A stretch of DNA of 64,000 nucleotides from an uncultured Sulfitobacter sp. (lineage in GTDB: Bacteria > Pseudomonadota > Alphaproteobacteria > Rhodobacterales > Rhodobacteraceae), in NCBI RefSeq assembly GCF_947499945.1, contig NZ_CANMQD010000007.1:42972-106971 (forward strand), written 5' to 3'. Below are positions 34,987 through 44,859 of the stretch, piece by piece; position 1 is the stretch's first letter, and the number at the start of each line of letters is the position of its first letter. The translations under genes and the position numbers were made by a program. The notes beneath the pieces were generated by a model. The model was not told where the DNA came from. It worked only from the letters and a program-made list of their open reading frames with translations, and searched no databases.

Positions 34987-35883
34987 ATGACATTCCGCGC
35001 GCATATTCTTGGGGCGGCGGCCGGTGGCGGTTTGCCTCAATGGAACTGCGGTTGTGAAAACTGCAACCTAGCACGGGCAGGTGAAATACCGGCCCAATCC
35101 CAATCCTCCGTCGCGTTTAGCGCTAATGGAGATGAATGGGCTATCCTGAACGCATCCCCTGATATTCGGCAGCAGATGGCGCAGGCGAAGGTCTTGCATC
35201 CAACTGATCTGCGCAAATCGCCCTTGCGATCCGTCTTGCTGACCAATGGCGATATCGACCATGTGGCCGGATTGCTGACGCTGCGAGAACAGCAAGCCTT
35301 TACGCTTTTTGCCACGACGGAAATCCATCAGGTGTTGGCGGACAACCCGATTTTTGCGGCACTCAATCCTAACTACGTCTCTCGCGTGCAGATAGCATTG
35401 GATGAGGAGTTTGAGCTGGTGGAAGGCCTAACCGCGCAGTTGTTTGCGGTGCCAGGAAAAGTGCCGCTTTATCTCGAAGGCGAAGAGGTGCAGACTGACC
35501 TTTTAGGCGAACAGACTGTTGGTGTTCATCTGCGCAGTGAGGGCAAGAATGTCTACTACATCCCCGGATGTGCCGCCATGCGCCCCGAGTTGCGCGACCG
35601 GATCGAAGGCGCCGACATGGTGATGTTTGACGGAACACTTTGGCAGGATGACGAGATGGTGCAGGCTGGTTTGAGCCAAAAGACAGGGCAGCGGATGGGC
35701 CATATGTCGATGTCAGGTGAGGACGGCTCTATTGCCGCGTTCAAGGACATATCGGTCGCGCGCAAGGTCTTTGTCCACATGAACAACACCAACCCCGTTT
35801 TGCGCCCCCGATCGGATCAGCGCAAAGCGGTTGAAGCAGAAGGCTGGACCGTTGCTTATGACGGATTGGAATTGACGATATGA
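34987..35883 (+). CDS. pqqB: PQQ biosynthesis protein PqqB
   Basis: 298 residues with a metallo-beta-lactamase fold. The opening ILGAAAGGGLPQWNCGCENC is diagnostic for PqqB and the cysteines probably bind a structural metal; TNGDIDHVAGLLTLRE carries the active-site-like His/Asp. PqqB hydroxylates the tyrosine part of the processed precursor. It overlaps pqqC by four bases (ATGA). Confidence 0.95.
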   Translation: MTFRAHILGAAAGGGLPQWNCGCENCNLARAGEIPAQSQSSVAFSANGDEWAILNASPDIRQQMAQAKVLHPTDLRKSPLRSVLLTNGDIDHVAGLLTLREQQAFTLFATTEIHQVLADNPIFAALNPNYVSRVQIALDEEFELVEGLTAQLFAVPGKVPLYLEGEEVQTDLLGEQTVGVHLRSEGKNVYYIPGCAAMRPELRDRIEGADMVMFDGTLWQDDEMVQAGLSQKTGQRMGHMSMSGEDGSIAAFKDISVARKVFVHMNNTNPVLRPRSDQRKAVEAEGWTVAYDGLELTI

Positions 35884-36626
35884 CAGCCTCGCCTGCGGAT
35901 TTCGAAGCCCGCCTGCGCCAGATCGGCGCAGAGCGGTATCATGACAAACATCCATTTCATCATTTGCTGCATTCCGGAGGATGTACACCCGATCAGGTTC
36001 GCGCATGGGTGATCAACCGCTTCTATTATCAGGCCAGCATCCCGATCAAAGACGCAGCTTTCATGAGCCGTGTGGAGGATCCCGCCTTGCGCCGTGCGTG
36101 GCGATCGCGGATCGAAGATCACGACGGCACGGATGAGAATGAAGGCGGGATTGCCCGATGGCTGCGGCTGGCGGATGCAGTCGGGCTGGACCGCGCCTAC
36201 GTCGCAAGCAAGGCTGGCGTCCTGCCCGCGACGCGCTTTGCCGTGGATGCCTATGTTCGCTTTGTGCGTGACAAGACATTGCTCGAGGCAGTAGCGGCTT
36301 CCTTGACCGAACTCTTTGCGCCTGCGATCCATGCTGCCCGGATCGAAGGGCTCTTGGCAAATTATGACTTTGCCGATGACAGCAGCCTGTCCTATTTTCG
36401 TAATCGTCTGACACAGGCCCCCAAGGACGTGGCCTTTGGGCTGGCATGGGTTTTGGAACACGCGGATACGGCGGAGAAACAGGATGCGGCGGCGGCGGCG
36501 CTGATTTTCAAGACCGATGTGCTTTGGGCGCAGCTTGATGCATTGCATGCGGCCTATGTTTCACCGGCGCGTATCCCGCCGGGGGGGTGGCAGCCGGGCA
36601 ATCATCTAAGCGATGCACAACAATGA
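35880..36626 (+). CDS. pqqC: PQQ synthase PqqC
   Basis: 248 residues, all-helical cofactor-free oxidase of the TENA/THI-4-like fold. HPFHHLLHSGGCTPDQVRAWVINRFYYQ and SRIEDHDGTDENEGGI contain the conserved active-site histidines and acidic residues. It catalyses the last ring-closing, eight-electron oxidation to PQQ. Translation is coupled to pqqB and pqqD by 4-base overlaps. Confidence 0.95.
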   Translation: MTASPADFEARLRQIGAERYHDKHPFHHLLHSGGCTPDQVRAWVINRFYYQASIPIKDAAFMSRVEDPALRRAWRSRIEDHDGTDENEGGIARWLRLADAVGLDRAYVASKAGVLPATRFAVDAYVRFVRDKTLLEAVAASLTELFAPAIHAARIEGLLANYDFADDSSLSYFRNRLTQAPKDVAFGLAWVLEHADTAEKQDAAAAALIFKTDVLWAQLDALHAAYVSPARIPPGGWQPGNHLSDAQQ

Positions 36627-36904
36627 ATAAGGTCAGCGGCAAAGCGATCCCAATGATCCCCCGTGGCGTGCGCCTGCACGAGGACAAGGTCCGAGGAATG
36701 TGGGTGCTTCTGGCGCCGGAGCGTACCATCAATCTGGACGCTATCGGCCTTGCGATTGTTCAACAGGTCGATGGCAAACGTAATTTTGCGGAGATGGTTG
36801 CGCGCCTTGGTGCGAAATACGCCGCACCCGTCGACCAAATCGAGGGTGATGTGGCTGACTTCATCATCGGCCTGACAGACCGCCGAATTCTGGAGTTGTC
36901 GTGA
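36623..36904 (+). CDS. pqqD: PQQ peptide chaperone PqqD
   Basis: 93 residues starting MNKVSGKAIPMIPRGVRL, from the ATG that overlaps the pqqC stop. The core WVLLAPERTINLDAIGLAIVQQVDG is the winged-helix-like RiPP recognition fold that binds PqqA and presents it to PqqE. It overlaps the pqqE start by one base (TGATG). Confidence 0.95.
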   Translation: MNKVSGKAIPMIPRGVRLHEDKVRGMWVLLAPERTINLDAIGLAIVQQVDGKRNFAEMVARLGAKYAAPVDQIEGDVADFIIGLTDRRILELS

Positions 36905-37998
36905 TGAACGCAGTCGCAAACATTCCAGCCCCTATCGCGATGCTGGCAGAGCTGACCTATCGCTGCCCGTTGTCGTGTCCTTATTGCTCCAATCCGGTTG
37001 AAATGGCCAAGAAGGACAGCGAACTGGATACCGAAGTTTGGGCAGATGTGTTCACCCAAGCCGCCGCGATGGGCGTGTTGCAATTGCATCTCTCGGGGGG
37101 GGAACCTGCCTCGCGGCGTGATCTGGTGGCTTTGGTGCGTGCTGCGCGAGAAGCGGGTCTTTACACCAATCTCATCACCTCTGCGATAGGGCTGACCCAG
37201 CGCCGGTTGGCCGAATTGGACGCGGCAGGGCTAGATCATATCCAGCTGTCCTTGCAAGGCACGGACGCAGATATGGCGGACCGGATTGGCGGCTACAAAG
37301 GGGGCTTTGACCGCAAGATGCAGGCGGCAGAGTGGATCGTAGAGGCTGGCTTTCCGCTGACCCTGAACGCCGTTGTACACCGCCAGAACCTGCATCAACT
37401 GCCTCAAGCAATCGAGATGGCGGTGACGATGAAAGCACGGCGCATGGAAGTGGCAATCGTACAGTTCCACGGCTGGGCGATGCTGAACCGCGACGCGCTG
37501 ATGCCAACGCGCGAACAGGCCGAGGAAGCCAGCCGCATTGTGGCTGAAGCCCGCGTACGATTGAAAGGCGTGCTGGTGATTGATTATGTCCCGGCGGACT
37601 ATCATAGCGAGTATCCTAAACGCTGCATGGGGGGCTGGGGCACGACGGGGTTGAATGTCACACCAGACGGAACGGTGTTACCTTGCCATGCGGCCCAGAG
37701 CATTCCATCGCTCGAGTTTGATAACGTACGCGATAAATCGTTGTCTGACATCTGGTATCAAGGCGATGCTTTTAACGCATATCGCGGCGAAGACTGGATG
37801 CAAGAACCCTGTAAATCCTGTGATCGACGCAAGTTGGATTTCGGAGGGTGCCGCTGTCAGGCGATGGCAATCGCCGGGGATGCGGCGGCCACTGATCCGG
37901 TCTGTGTCAAATCACCGGTGCATGCGAAAATGGCCAAGCTTGCCGCGGATTTTTCGCAAGATGACAGTGCGGAACTTGTCTATCGAAAAAGCCCCTGA
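36904..37998 (+). CDS. pqqE: Radical SAM enzyme PqqE
   Basis: 364 residues. The radical SAM cluster motif is C21-P-L-S-C25-P-Y-C28, followed by SGGEPASRRDL. The C-terminal SPASM-like region has CHAAQSIP and CKSCDRRKLDFGGCRCQ for auxiliary iron-sulfur clusters. PqqE links Glu16 and Tyr20 of PqqA, with PqqD. Its stop is 12 bases from the convergent sensor kinase stop, so transcription of the two operons meets here. No pqqF/G protease gene is in the window. Confidence 0.95.
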   Translation: MNAVANIPAPIAMLAELTYRCPLSCPYCSNPVEMAKKDSELDTEVWADVFTQAAAMGVLQLHLSGGEPASRRDLVALVRAAREAGLYTNLITSAIGLTQRRLAELDAAGLDHIQLSLQGTDADMADRIGGYKGGFDRKMQAAEWIVEAGFPLTLNAVVHRQNLHQLPQAIEMAVTMKARRMEVAIVQFHGWAMLNRDALMPTREQAEEASRIVAEARVRLKGVLVIDYVPADYHSEYPKRCMGGWGTTGLNVTPDGTVLPCHAAQSIPSLEFDNVRDKSLSDIWYQGDAFNAYRGEDWMQEPCKSCDRRKLDFGGCRCQAMAIAGDAAATDPVCVKSPVHAKMAKLAADFSQDDSAELVYRKSP

Positions 37999-38010
37999 AC
38001 GAGGGGTTGG

Positions 38011-40227
38011 CTAGTCGAATTTGTCTTGAAACAAGTCGACCAGCAAATCATGAAGGCGGTTTTTCTCAATCGGTTTTGCAAACAACTGGGTGCCCAAGTC
38101 TTTGCATGCCTCTCTTAGATTTCTGGTGCGTTCAGCGGAAATGATCGCGGCCGGCACAGGGCCAAAGCGGCGAAAGATCTCCGAGAGAAACTGCGTGCCA
38201 GTTTGGCCGGACCCCAACTGATAGTCGACCAGCAGGGCATCGGGTACCAGTTGAATTTCCCCTAGAATATTCAGAGCCTCTTCGGCCGTGTGCGCATGGA
38301 TGACTGTGGTGCCAAAGCCTTCGATCATGGCGGTCATGGCTTGGGCCAGTTGGGAGTTGTCTTCGACCAGCATCAAAAGCCTACCTGACAATTGCGGGGG
38401 AGCGATTGTGATACCTGCGTCTTGTAAGGTAGCTTCTGGTCCGTTGGTATTCCGGATGGGTACATTCAAAGAGAAGCAACTGCCCAGACCCGGTTCGGAC
38501 CAAAGGCTGAGCGGGTGCTCAAGCCCCTTGCAAGCCCGTTCCACAATGGCAAGGCCAAGGCCCAGACCGGTGTCTGAATTGTCAGGGGAGAGCCGTTCAA
38601 ACTCTCGAAATATCGTTTGCTGATCTTGTTGTGCAATCCCGCGGCCAGTGTCCCAGACCTCAATCCGAGCAGCGTTTTTGGTGCGGCGAACTCCTACAAG
38701 CACCCGACCCTGATCGGTGTAACGGATGGCATTTGTCAGGAGGTTCTGCACGATCCTGCGCAGGTATCCCGGATCGCTTTCAACCGTCAGATCACAGCCG
38801 ACGATCCGCATATCAATGCCCTTTTGCTGGGCCAGCGGCATTAGCTCATTGCGCAGAGGCGTGAATATATCAGCCAACCGCAAGGGCTGTATTTCGAACA
38901 CAGCCTGATCCGCGTCCAGCTTCGAGATGTCCAAGAGGGCGGAGATGAATTGCTCAACGCTGTTCAGCGCCATCTCCGCCTTCTTGGTGACACTGCGCGC
39001 ATCTATGGGATTGGCCTGCTCAGATATGGAGGTGACAAAGAGTTTTGCAGCCGAAAGCGGTTGCAGCAGATCATGGCTGGCGGCGGCGACAAAGCGGGTC
39101 TTGGATGCATTCGCGCGCTCAGCCTCGGCCAGTGCCAGACCTAATTCGCGGGTCCGATCATCAACCCGCTGTTCCAGCATTTCGTTTAATTCAAATAGAG
39201 TGCGGGCGGTGGCGCGTTCGGTGGTCACATCGGTAAAGCTAATCACAAACCCCTGGTCGGGCATTTCCTGAGCAAAAACGCTATAGGTCTGACCATTGTC
39301 GCGGCGCACTTCAAAGGTGATTGGCTTGCGCCGGATCGTGCGGTTGGTCCATTCCAGCAAATGATCGGCATCAAATCCGGCTTCAAATGTCAGCTCCCCT
39401 TTCAGCCGCTCCATCAGTACGGCAAAATCCATTCCCAGCGTTGTGGTTTGGGCCGTGTACGTAAAAAGCCCGTTCATCCGCGAATTCCAGCCTACCAGTG
39501 TCTGGCCGGAGTCAAAGATGCAAACGCCTTGATTGAGGTGGTCTAGTGTAGCCTGCAACATTTCGGCTTGCTGGTCACGCATCTTGGCGCGTTCCTGGCG
39601 TTCGCGGCGGATGATCGTGGTGACATCGGTTTGCAGAATAACGGTGCTGCCGCGCGAAGTGCGATGTTCGCTGATTTGCAACCAGCGATCCCATTCCAGA
39701 CGTACGTTGAACACCACATGTTCGTCCCCGTGCCGCTCCATTCGGCTGGAAACCCAATCACTGGCTGATTGTCCTTCGGGCAGGGCAAGAACACGGCTTT
39801 GCGAAATCAACGTCACGTAGTCTTCAAAACTAAGACCTTGCGCCAAGTGTCCCGCAACATCTGTGAAGTCTCTGCAAAAACGGCTATTTGACAGGACTAG
39901 GCCTTCGATTGGCTCGAATAAGGCAAAGCCTTCGTTGATTGTCTCAATAGCCTCGGTCAGGTTAGAACGTGCCTTTTCGGTTTCATCATTCGCGATCTCA
40001 AGTCGGGTGTTGGATTCTTGCAAAAGATCCAGCGCGCGTTCCAGATCATGGGTACGTTCGCGCACCTCAGTTTCCAACAGGGCGGCGCGTTCGAATTGCT
40101 GGTAGGCGAGGCCGGATTGCTCGTTCTTTTGCTCGACCCGGCGCATCAAGGATTGAGCGATCAACAACAGCTTCTCATTTTGCCGCTCAATCGAGTCGGT
40201 GGGGTTGATCAAGGACACGCCGCTCAC
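38011..40227 (-). CDS. NahK/ErcS'-like hybrid sensor histidine kinase
   Basis: 738 residues. Residues about 10-95 form a long coiled coil, followed by two PAS-like domains (INEGFALFEPIEGLVLSN; LNQGVCIFDSGQTLVGWN), the phosphoacceptor box AAASHDLLQPLSAAKLF (His385), a HATPase domain (NLLTNAIRYTDQGRVLVG) and a C-terminal receiver (Asp in LLVDYQLGSGQTG). The SHDLLQPL box and domain order match NahK/ErcS' kinases of pseudomonads, which control ethanol-oxidation genes and are governed by NosP. The start overlaps the FIST/NosP gene by four bases. No membrane segment is seen. Confidence 0.9.
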   Translation of the reverse strand: MSGVSLINPTDSIERQNEKLLLIAQSLMRRVEQKNEQSGLAYQQFERAALLETEVRERTHDLERALDLLQESNTRLEIANDETEKARSNLTEAIETINEGFALFEPIEGLVLSNSRFCRDFTDVAGHLAQGLSFEDYVTLISQSRVLALPEGQSASDWVSSRMERHGDEHVVFNVRLEWDRWLQISEHRTSRGSTVILQTDVTTIIRRERQERAKMRDQQAEMLQATLDHLNQGVCIFDSGQTLVGWNSRMNGLFTYTAQTTTLGMDFAVLMERLKGELTFEAGFDADHLLEWTNRTIRRKPITFEVRRDNGQTYSVFAQEMPDQGFVISFTDVTTERATARTLFELNEMLEQRVDDRTRELGLALAEAERANASKTRFVAAASHDLLQPLSAAKLFVTSISEQANPIDARSVTKKAEMALNSVEQFISALLDISKLDADQAVFEIQPLRLADIFTPLRNELMPLAQQKGIDMRIVGCDLTVESDPGYLRRIVQNLLTNAIRYTDQGRVLVGVRRTKNAARIEVWDTGRGIAQQDQQTIFREFERLSPDNSDTGLGLGLAIVERACKGLEHPLSLWSEPGLGSCFSLNVPIRNTNGPEATLQDAGITIAPPQLSGRLLMLVEDNSQLAQAMTAMIEGFGTTVIHAHTAEEALNILGEIQLVPDALLVDYQLGSGQTGTQFLSEIFRRFGPVPAAIISAERTRNLREACKDLGTQLFAKPIEKNRLHDLLVDLFQDKFD

Positions 40228-41402
40228 TCCTCGGAGGGGTAAATCGCAACGCCGCTCATCGTATGGTTGACATGCAGCGGGCCGATCTGTTCGCCGTAGG
40301 TCGAAAACCCGATCACGTTGTGATCAGATAGAATACCTGAGAGTTTAAGCGTCATTTGAGTTTGCTCAGCCTCAATCCGACGCAGGATGCAATCACAGCC
40401 CAGAATATGCGCGGGCCGCCCATTTTCCGATAGGTCTGCCATCTTTCTGCGCAGATGCGAAACCATGTTTTGGGGAGATGCCACCGTCAGCACCATGCCT
40501 TCGTCAATGGCGGAAAAGAAGACAAGCTCGCCGGCCTCATTAACCTGTTGGATAGCTCGCACATGATGGGTGCCACCGATGCGTACCACAACAGGGTGAG
40601 AGGCAAAGGTGAAACGGTTAAGCTGTTCGGGGTCTTTACCAACGATGCGGGCATATTCGCGCGCAGCAGGCTCTGCGTTGATAGATTTCACAATGCGCAG
40701 GTCCGGGTCCGCTTCGGTTACGACCATTTGATTTTCTGACGGGACAAGATGGTCGAGGCTGAATACTTCGGTTCGGTAGCGGCTGCGTATCATGGTCAAA
40801 ACTGCGGCGGTTTCGGCAACTTTACCATTGAGAGACACCAGAGTGCGTTTGAACTCCGTGCCGTCCCCGGCCGATCCACCAAAGATCGGCATGTCCCGTA
40901 AAGCCGGAGAGATCGTGGCGCTTAACCCATCCTCAGCCAACGAAAGCCCGTCCACCATCAGAAAGGCAAAGTTATGCTTCATGTCGAGAAAACGCTCTTG
41001 AAGGCCAACACGCTCCAACGCGATGCGGTCGATCAGCGGTTGGGGCTTGAGAGTTCTGATTTCTTCGATCAGCAATGATGTTGTGGCAAACCCTGACGCC
41101 GGGAAGCCCACAGCGATGATTTGCCCTTCGTCATATCCCAATTCGCTGATCTCACCTGCCGTTGTACATGCAGCCACGTCTGTATCGGGATAGAGCCGTT
41201 CGGCCTCGGCCACCACGCTTTCAAAATCCGCACGCGGAGAGACAAACAGGGCAAGAAAGCTGAGCGCTTGCGTGCCAAATTCAAGTCTGATCTGCGCAAC
41301 CGGCGACGTGTTTCCGCATGACACCTGACCAGTCAGCAGGACAGGCGGTGCTACAGCACCGGACATGACAGGCGATGGGCCAGTCTCAACTTCCAACGGC
41401 AT
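40224..41402 (-). CDS. FIST-domain sensor protein, NosP-like
   Basis: 392 residues with the FIST N-terminal domain (ALFVSPRADFESVVAEAERL, AACTTAGEIS, GGSAGDGTEF) and the FIST C-terminal domain (PAREYARIVG, RIGGTHHVRAIQQV, GCDCILRR, GFSTYGEQIGPLHVNHTM). FIST proteins sense small ligands; NosP members bind heme and NO and inhibit a partner kinase encoded next door, as here. The coupled kinase downstream makes this a likely NosP/NahK pair. Heme binding is inferred only from family and context. Confidence 0.85.
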   Translation of the reverse strand: MPLEVETGPSPVMSGAVAPPVLLTGQVSCGNTSPVAQIRLEFGTQALSFLALFVSPRADFESVVAEAERLYPDTDVAACTTAGEISELGYDEGQIIAVGFPASGFATTSLLIEEIRTLKPQPLIDRIALERVGLQERFLDMKHNFAFLMVDGLSLAEDGLSATISPALRDMPIFGGSAGDGTEFKRTLVSLNGKVAETAAVLTMIRSRYRTEVFSLDHLVPSENQMVVTEADPDLRIVKSINAEPAAREYARIVGKDPEQLNRFTFASHPVVVRIGGTHHVRAIQQVNEAGELVFFSAIDEGMVLTVASPQNMVSHLRRKMADLSENGRPAHILGCDCILRRIEAEQTQMTLKLSGILSDHNVIGFSTYGEQIGPLHVNHTMSGVAIYPSEE

Positions 41403-41497
41403 TCTGATCTCTCTCCCTGTTCAGAGAGTATTGTGGGCTGATGTCAGTTGGCAAGGTGGTTGAGCCTGTCTTCTGATCCGGCGCGATCAGATATGTG

Positions 41498-42187
41498 TCA
41501 GCCAGAGTTGGCAAACCTGGCTTCCTGAGCGACCAACACAGCTTGGGTGCGGCTTTGCACGCCAAGCTTGCGCATGATTGCTGTGACATGGGCTTTCACG
41601 GTTGTCTCGGCGATGCTGAGGTCAAAAGCGATTTGTTTGTTCAGTTTGCCTTCACAGATCAACTCAAGAATCTTGGCCTGTTGGTTGGTCAAAGTTGACA
41701 GTCGGCTTACAGTCTCATCTCGGGGGGACACGGCGCTGCTTTCAACATAACCGCTGGGTTTGTAGATTTCCCCGCGTCCAATTTTTTCTATCGCTTCTTT
41801 GAACACGGCTCGTGAGCTGTGTTTAGGTACAAATCCGGCCGCACCCGCGACGATGGTGGCGCTGATGATTGAATTATCCGTCATGGAAGAAACGATCATA
41901 ATTGACGCTCGCTCAGCCTGACGTTTCAGACGTATCAGTCCATCCAGGCTGGTTACATCCGGCAGTTTCAAATCAAGAATGATCAAAGACGGCTGTTCAA
42001 CTCCGTCCAAAAGCGCCAAAGCGGTTTCAAGACTGGAAGCCGTTTTCACCACATCGAAATTGGCAACTGATTTCAAAGTCAGCTCAAGTGCGTCACAAAA
42101 TAGGGGATGATCGTCGATAACCAAAGCCCAACCTTGACTGTTAGGTGAGGTGGGCGAATTGGGTTCAGGGTTATCATTTTGCATCAT
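41498..42187 (-). CDS. LuxR/NarL-type response regulator of alcohol oxidation
   Basis: 229 residues. The receiver has the acidic pair in LVIDDHPLF, Asp in LIILDLKLPDV and a terminal PKHSS switch; the C-terminal helix-turn-helix is LTNQQAKILELICEGKLNKQIAFDLSIAETTVKAHV in two parts of the NarL fold. AgmR/ErbR and EraR proteins that activate quinoprotein alcohol dehydrogenase genes are of this type. It lies between the ADH gene and the NosP/kinase pair on the same strand and is the leading candidate for binding the repeated TTTGGTCG motif. Confidence 0.9.
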   Translation of the reverse strand: MMQNDNPEPNSPTSPNSQGWALVIDDHPLFCDALELTLKSVANFDVVKTASSLETALALLDGVEQPSLIILDLKLPDVTSLDGLIRLKRQAERASIMIVSSMTDNSIISATIVAGAAGFVPKHSSRAVFKEAIEKIGRGEIYKPSGYVESSAVSPRDETVSRLSTLTNQQAKILELICEGKLNKQIAFDLSIAETTVKAHVTAIMRKLGVQSRTQAVLVAQEARFANSG

Positions 42188-42241
42188 ATTACAAGGCTAC
42201 GCTGATACGTGCAGTGGGTCACCTGCCAAAAGGTCTTAGAC

Positions 42242-42276
42242 AAAAGAAAAGGCGCACCCCCATTCGAGGATGCGCC
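42242..42276 (-). terminator. Rho-independent terminator of the alcohol dehydrogenase gene
   Basis: On the minus strand the stem GGCGCA / TGCGCC is followed by TTTTCTTTT, about 20 bases past the ADH stop codon. Confidence 0.75.
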
Positions 42277-42295
42277 AAGGATCATAGCTGTCCAA

Positions 42296-44071
42296 TTAGT
42301 TTGACGCGAGCTGCTTGGGCAAACGGAACGTCCAAAGCAGCCCACCTTGGTTGAGGTAGTTCACCTTCTTGGCCACTTCGCCACCCCAAAGCGGCACAGC
42401 GCCACCCCAGCCGGAGATCACAGTGAGATACTGTTCGCCGTCCTGCTCCCATGTGATCGGCTGACCAATCACGCCGGAACCAGTCTGGAAAGACCACAGC
42501 TGTTCGCCGGTTTCATCATCAAAGGCAATGAATTCACCCTCAGGGGTACCGGTGAACACCAGACCGCCAGCAGTGGTCATGACACCACCCCAAAGTGGCG
42601 CGTTGTTCTTGAACTCCCACTTCAGTTCGCCCGTGTCAGGGTCGATGGCTTTCAAGCTTCCGATGTGATCGTCATAGTTCGGCTTGATCGTAAAGCCGGA
42701 CCCGAGGTAGGCGGCGCCCTTCTTGTAGGAAATCGGCTCGTTCCAGATGTCCATGCCCCACTCATTAGACGGCACATAGAACAGGCCTGTCTTGGGGCTG
42801 TGCGCCATTGGCATCCAGTTTTTGCCACCAAGGAAACCCGGTGAGGAAAACACAACAGTCCCTTTCTTGCCATCAGCCGCGTCGGCTGGATTGCCCGGAC
42901 GGTTCTCTTCGATAAAGATCGGGCGACCGGTATCGTCGATGCCGCTGGCCCATGAGATGTCTTTGACAAAGGGCACTGCAGAGACGAATTTGCCGTCTTC
43001 GCGGTTCAACACGTAGAAGAACCCGTTGCGATCCGCCGTGGCAAAGCGTTTGTTGCCAGAGCGGTCCGTATAGGCGACCACCTCGTTCACTCCGTCATAA
43101 TCCCAGCCTTCACGGGGCGTGGTCTGGTAGTGCCATTTGATTTCGCCCGTCTTGGGGTCGATGCCGATGCGCGATGCGGCATAAAGGTTGTCGCCTTTGT
43201 TGCCCTCGCTTGGCTCACCAGCTGCACGCAGGTGGCTGTTCCATGGTGCAGGGTTGCCCGTGCCAAAAACCAGCGTGTCGGTGTCCGCGTCGTAGGAACC
43301 ACCAAGCCATGTCGCACCGCCACCGGTCTTCCACATGTCACCCGGCCATGTTGCATTGAGCGTACCGGTCATCGTGCTTTCTTCGCCGTTCAGCATGCCC
43401 ATGTGACCTTCAATCACCGGACGGTCCCAAACCAGATCACCCGTCTCGGCGCTGCGGGCCTGTACTGAGCCTACGATGCCAAATTCGCCGCCTGAGTTAC
43501 CTGTAATGATGAGACCATCAACAATCAGCGGTGCCGCCGTATAGGAATAGCCAGCTTTGTAGTCAGCAATCTTTTTGTTCCAAACGACATCACCTGTCTT
43601 TTGGTTCAGCGCGACGATCCGCGCGTCCAAAGTACCGAAATAGATGTTATCGCCATAGATTGCGGCACCGCGGTTAACCACATCACAGCAAGGCAGGATG
43701 CCTTCGGGTAGGCGGGCGTCATACTGCCAGATCTCTTTGCCGGTCATGACGTCAATCGCATACATCCGGCTGTAGGATCCGGTAATGTACATCACGCCAT
43801 CATGCACGATAGGCTGGGTTTCCTGTCCGCGCTGCTTTTCACCACCCAGGCTGAATGCCCATGCAGGTTGCAGGTTCTTGACGTTGTCCTTGTTGAGAAG
43901 GTCGAGCGGCGAGTGCCGCTGCAAGTGGCGGCCCATGCCATTGGTCAACACGTCACCGGTGGATGCCGCGTCATTGGCCAGCATGTCTTCCGTAACGCCA
44001 GCGGCTTGCGCCCCCGAAAATGCGGTGCTCGTCATGATGCCGATTGTTGCGGCAATAATAAATCTGTTCAT
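42296..44071 (-). CDS. PQQ-dependent alcohol dehydrogenase, predicted lanthanide type
   Basis: 591 residues with a signal peptide ([23 protein letters not shown]), so it is periplasmic. An eight-bladed quinoprotein propeller is evident from repeated W-docking motifs ([22 protein letters not shown]). The adjacent cysteines Cys128-Cys129 (LPCCDVV) stack on PQQ. The catalytic Asp324 in [10 protein letters not shown] is followed two places on by Asp326; this DxD pattern marks lanthanide-dependent enzymes such as XoxF, ExaF and PedH, whereas calcium enzymes lack the second Asp. The flanking pqq, pedF and PedC-type genes fit ethanol or aromatic alcohol oxidation more than methanol. Strong GGAGGAG precedes the start. 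Confidence 0.93.
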   Translation of the reverse strand: MNRFIIAATIGIMTSTAFSGAQAAGVTEDMLANDAASTGDVLTNGMGRHLQRHSPLDLLNKDNVKNLQPAWAFSLGGEKQRGQETQPIVHDGVMYITGSYSRMYAIDVMTGKEIWQYDARLPEGILPCCDVVNRGAAIYGDNIYFGTLDARIVALNQKTGDVVWNKKIADYKAGYSYTAAPLIVDGLIITGNSGGEFGIVGSVQARSAETGDLVWDRPVIEGHMGMLNGEESTMTGTLNATWPGDMWKTGGGATWLGGSYDADTDTLVFGTGNPAPWNSHLRAAGEPSEGNKGDNLYAASRIGIDPKTGEIKWHYQTTPREGWDYDGVNEVVAYTDRSGNKRFATADRNGFFYVLNREDGKFVSAVPFVKDISWASGIDDTGRPIFIEENRPGNPADAADGKKGTVVFSSPGFLGGKNWMPMAHSPKTGLFYVPSNEWGMDIWNEPISYKKGAAYLGSGFTIKPNYDDHIGSLKAIDPDTGELKWEFKNNAPLWGGVMTTAGGLVFTGTPEGEFIAFDDETGEQLWSFQTGSGVIGQPITWEQDGEQYLTVISGWGGAVPLWGGEVAKKVNYLNQGGLLWTFRLPKQLASN

Positions 44072-44297
44072 TGGTTAGGTCTCCTCCCTATGCCCGATTG
44101 GTGGGCGTATCTCTGAGGGCCATGCGGTGTCGTTCTGAAGCTTGTGGCCCTGCGTACAGTATTCGTGCAAAGCGCCTTTGCGGGTATTGAACATTGGTCG
44201 TAAGCGGGCGGTACGGTGTATGACGTCAAAACCGCCACCATGGTCGCAGAGCAACGGAACGCAATATGCCGTAGTTTGGGTGGCGGGAGGAGCAAAA

Positions 44298-44819
44298 ATG
44301 AAACGCTATTTATGGCTTGCGTTGGGGATCATCGCAAGCAGTGCCGTCGCTGAGACACGCGCGGTGTTCCTTGAAGATATGCAAGGCACGCGGATTGAAA
44401 TCGCGACGCTGAACTTCGGTTCTGAGGGCAGCTATAGCATTGAGATAGCACAAGCCCCTTTTTCCGATCATTTCCTTTCTATGCGGCCGTTCAAATGTCT
44501 GGAAGGGCCGCAGAAAAACTGGTGCTACGTGCCCTATCCCTATGAAATAGAGCGAAATATTGCGGATGATTTGATCGATCTGGAGTATGATTTCCTATTC
44601 GTATGGAAGGAAGCCAGCGACTATGGCATCAACATGTGGAACGGGGTCTATTACAAGATTTCCGAGGTAGACGGGCAATTGACGGGGGTCTTGCACGAAA
44701 TGGATATGGACACGTTATCCGCCCCACCACCAGCAGGCGAGCTACGCCCAGTGCAGGCCAAAGACCTGCACCAAAGTGACCCCGAAAGCCATTGGTTGCC
44801 ACGGCTCGTTATTGAATAA
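44298..44819 (+). CDS. Hypothetical secreted protein divergent from the alcohol dehydrogenase
   Basis: 173 residues from the ATG at 44298 (GGGAGGAG upstream) with a signal peptide (MKRYLWLALGIIASSAVA). The mature part has two cysteines (RPFKCLEGP and KNWCYVPYPYEIE) that could form a disulfide, and aromatic-rich strands. It is divergent from the ADH gene over a 226-base promoter region and lies just before the periplasmic binding protein of an ABC importer. I do not recognise the family. Confidence 0.75.
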   Translation: MKRYLWLALGIIASSAVAETRAVFLEDMQGTRIEIATLNFGSEGSYSIEIAQAPFSDHFLSMRPFKCLEGPQKNWCYVPYPYEIERNIADDLIDLEYDFLFVWKEASDYGINMWNGVYYKISEVDGQLTGVLHEMDMDTLSAPPPAGELRPVQAKDLHQSDPESHWLPRLVIE

Positions 44820-44859
44820 CAGGCGGTGCAGATTGTCGACAAAAAGAGGAATTCAAACT

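Noticed and set aside
42296..44071. Methanol dehydrogenase XoxF
   Set aside because: The DxD motif is shared, but the flanking pedF, PedC-type and beta-propeller genes and the sequence around the active site fit ethanol/aromatic alcohol dehydrogenases better.
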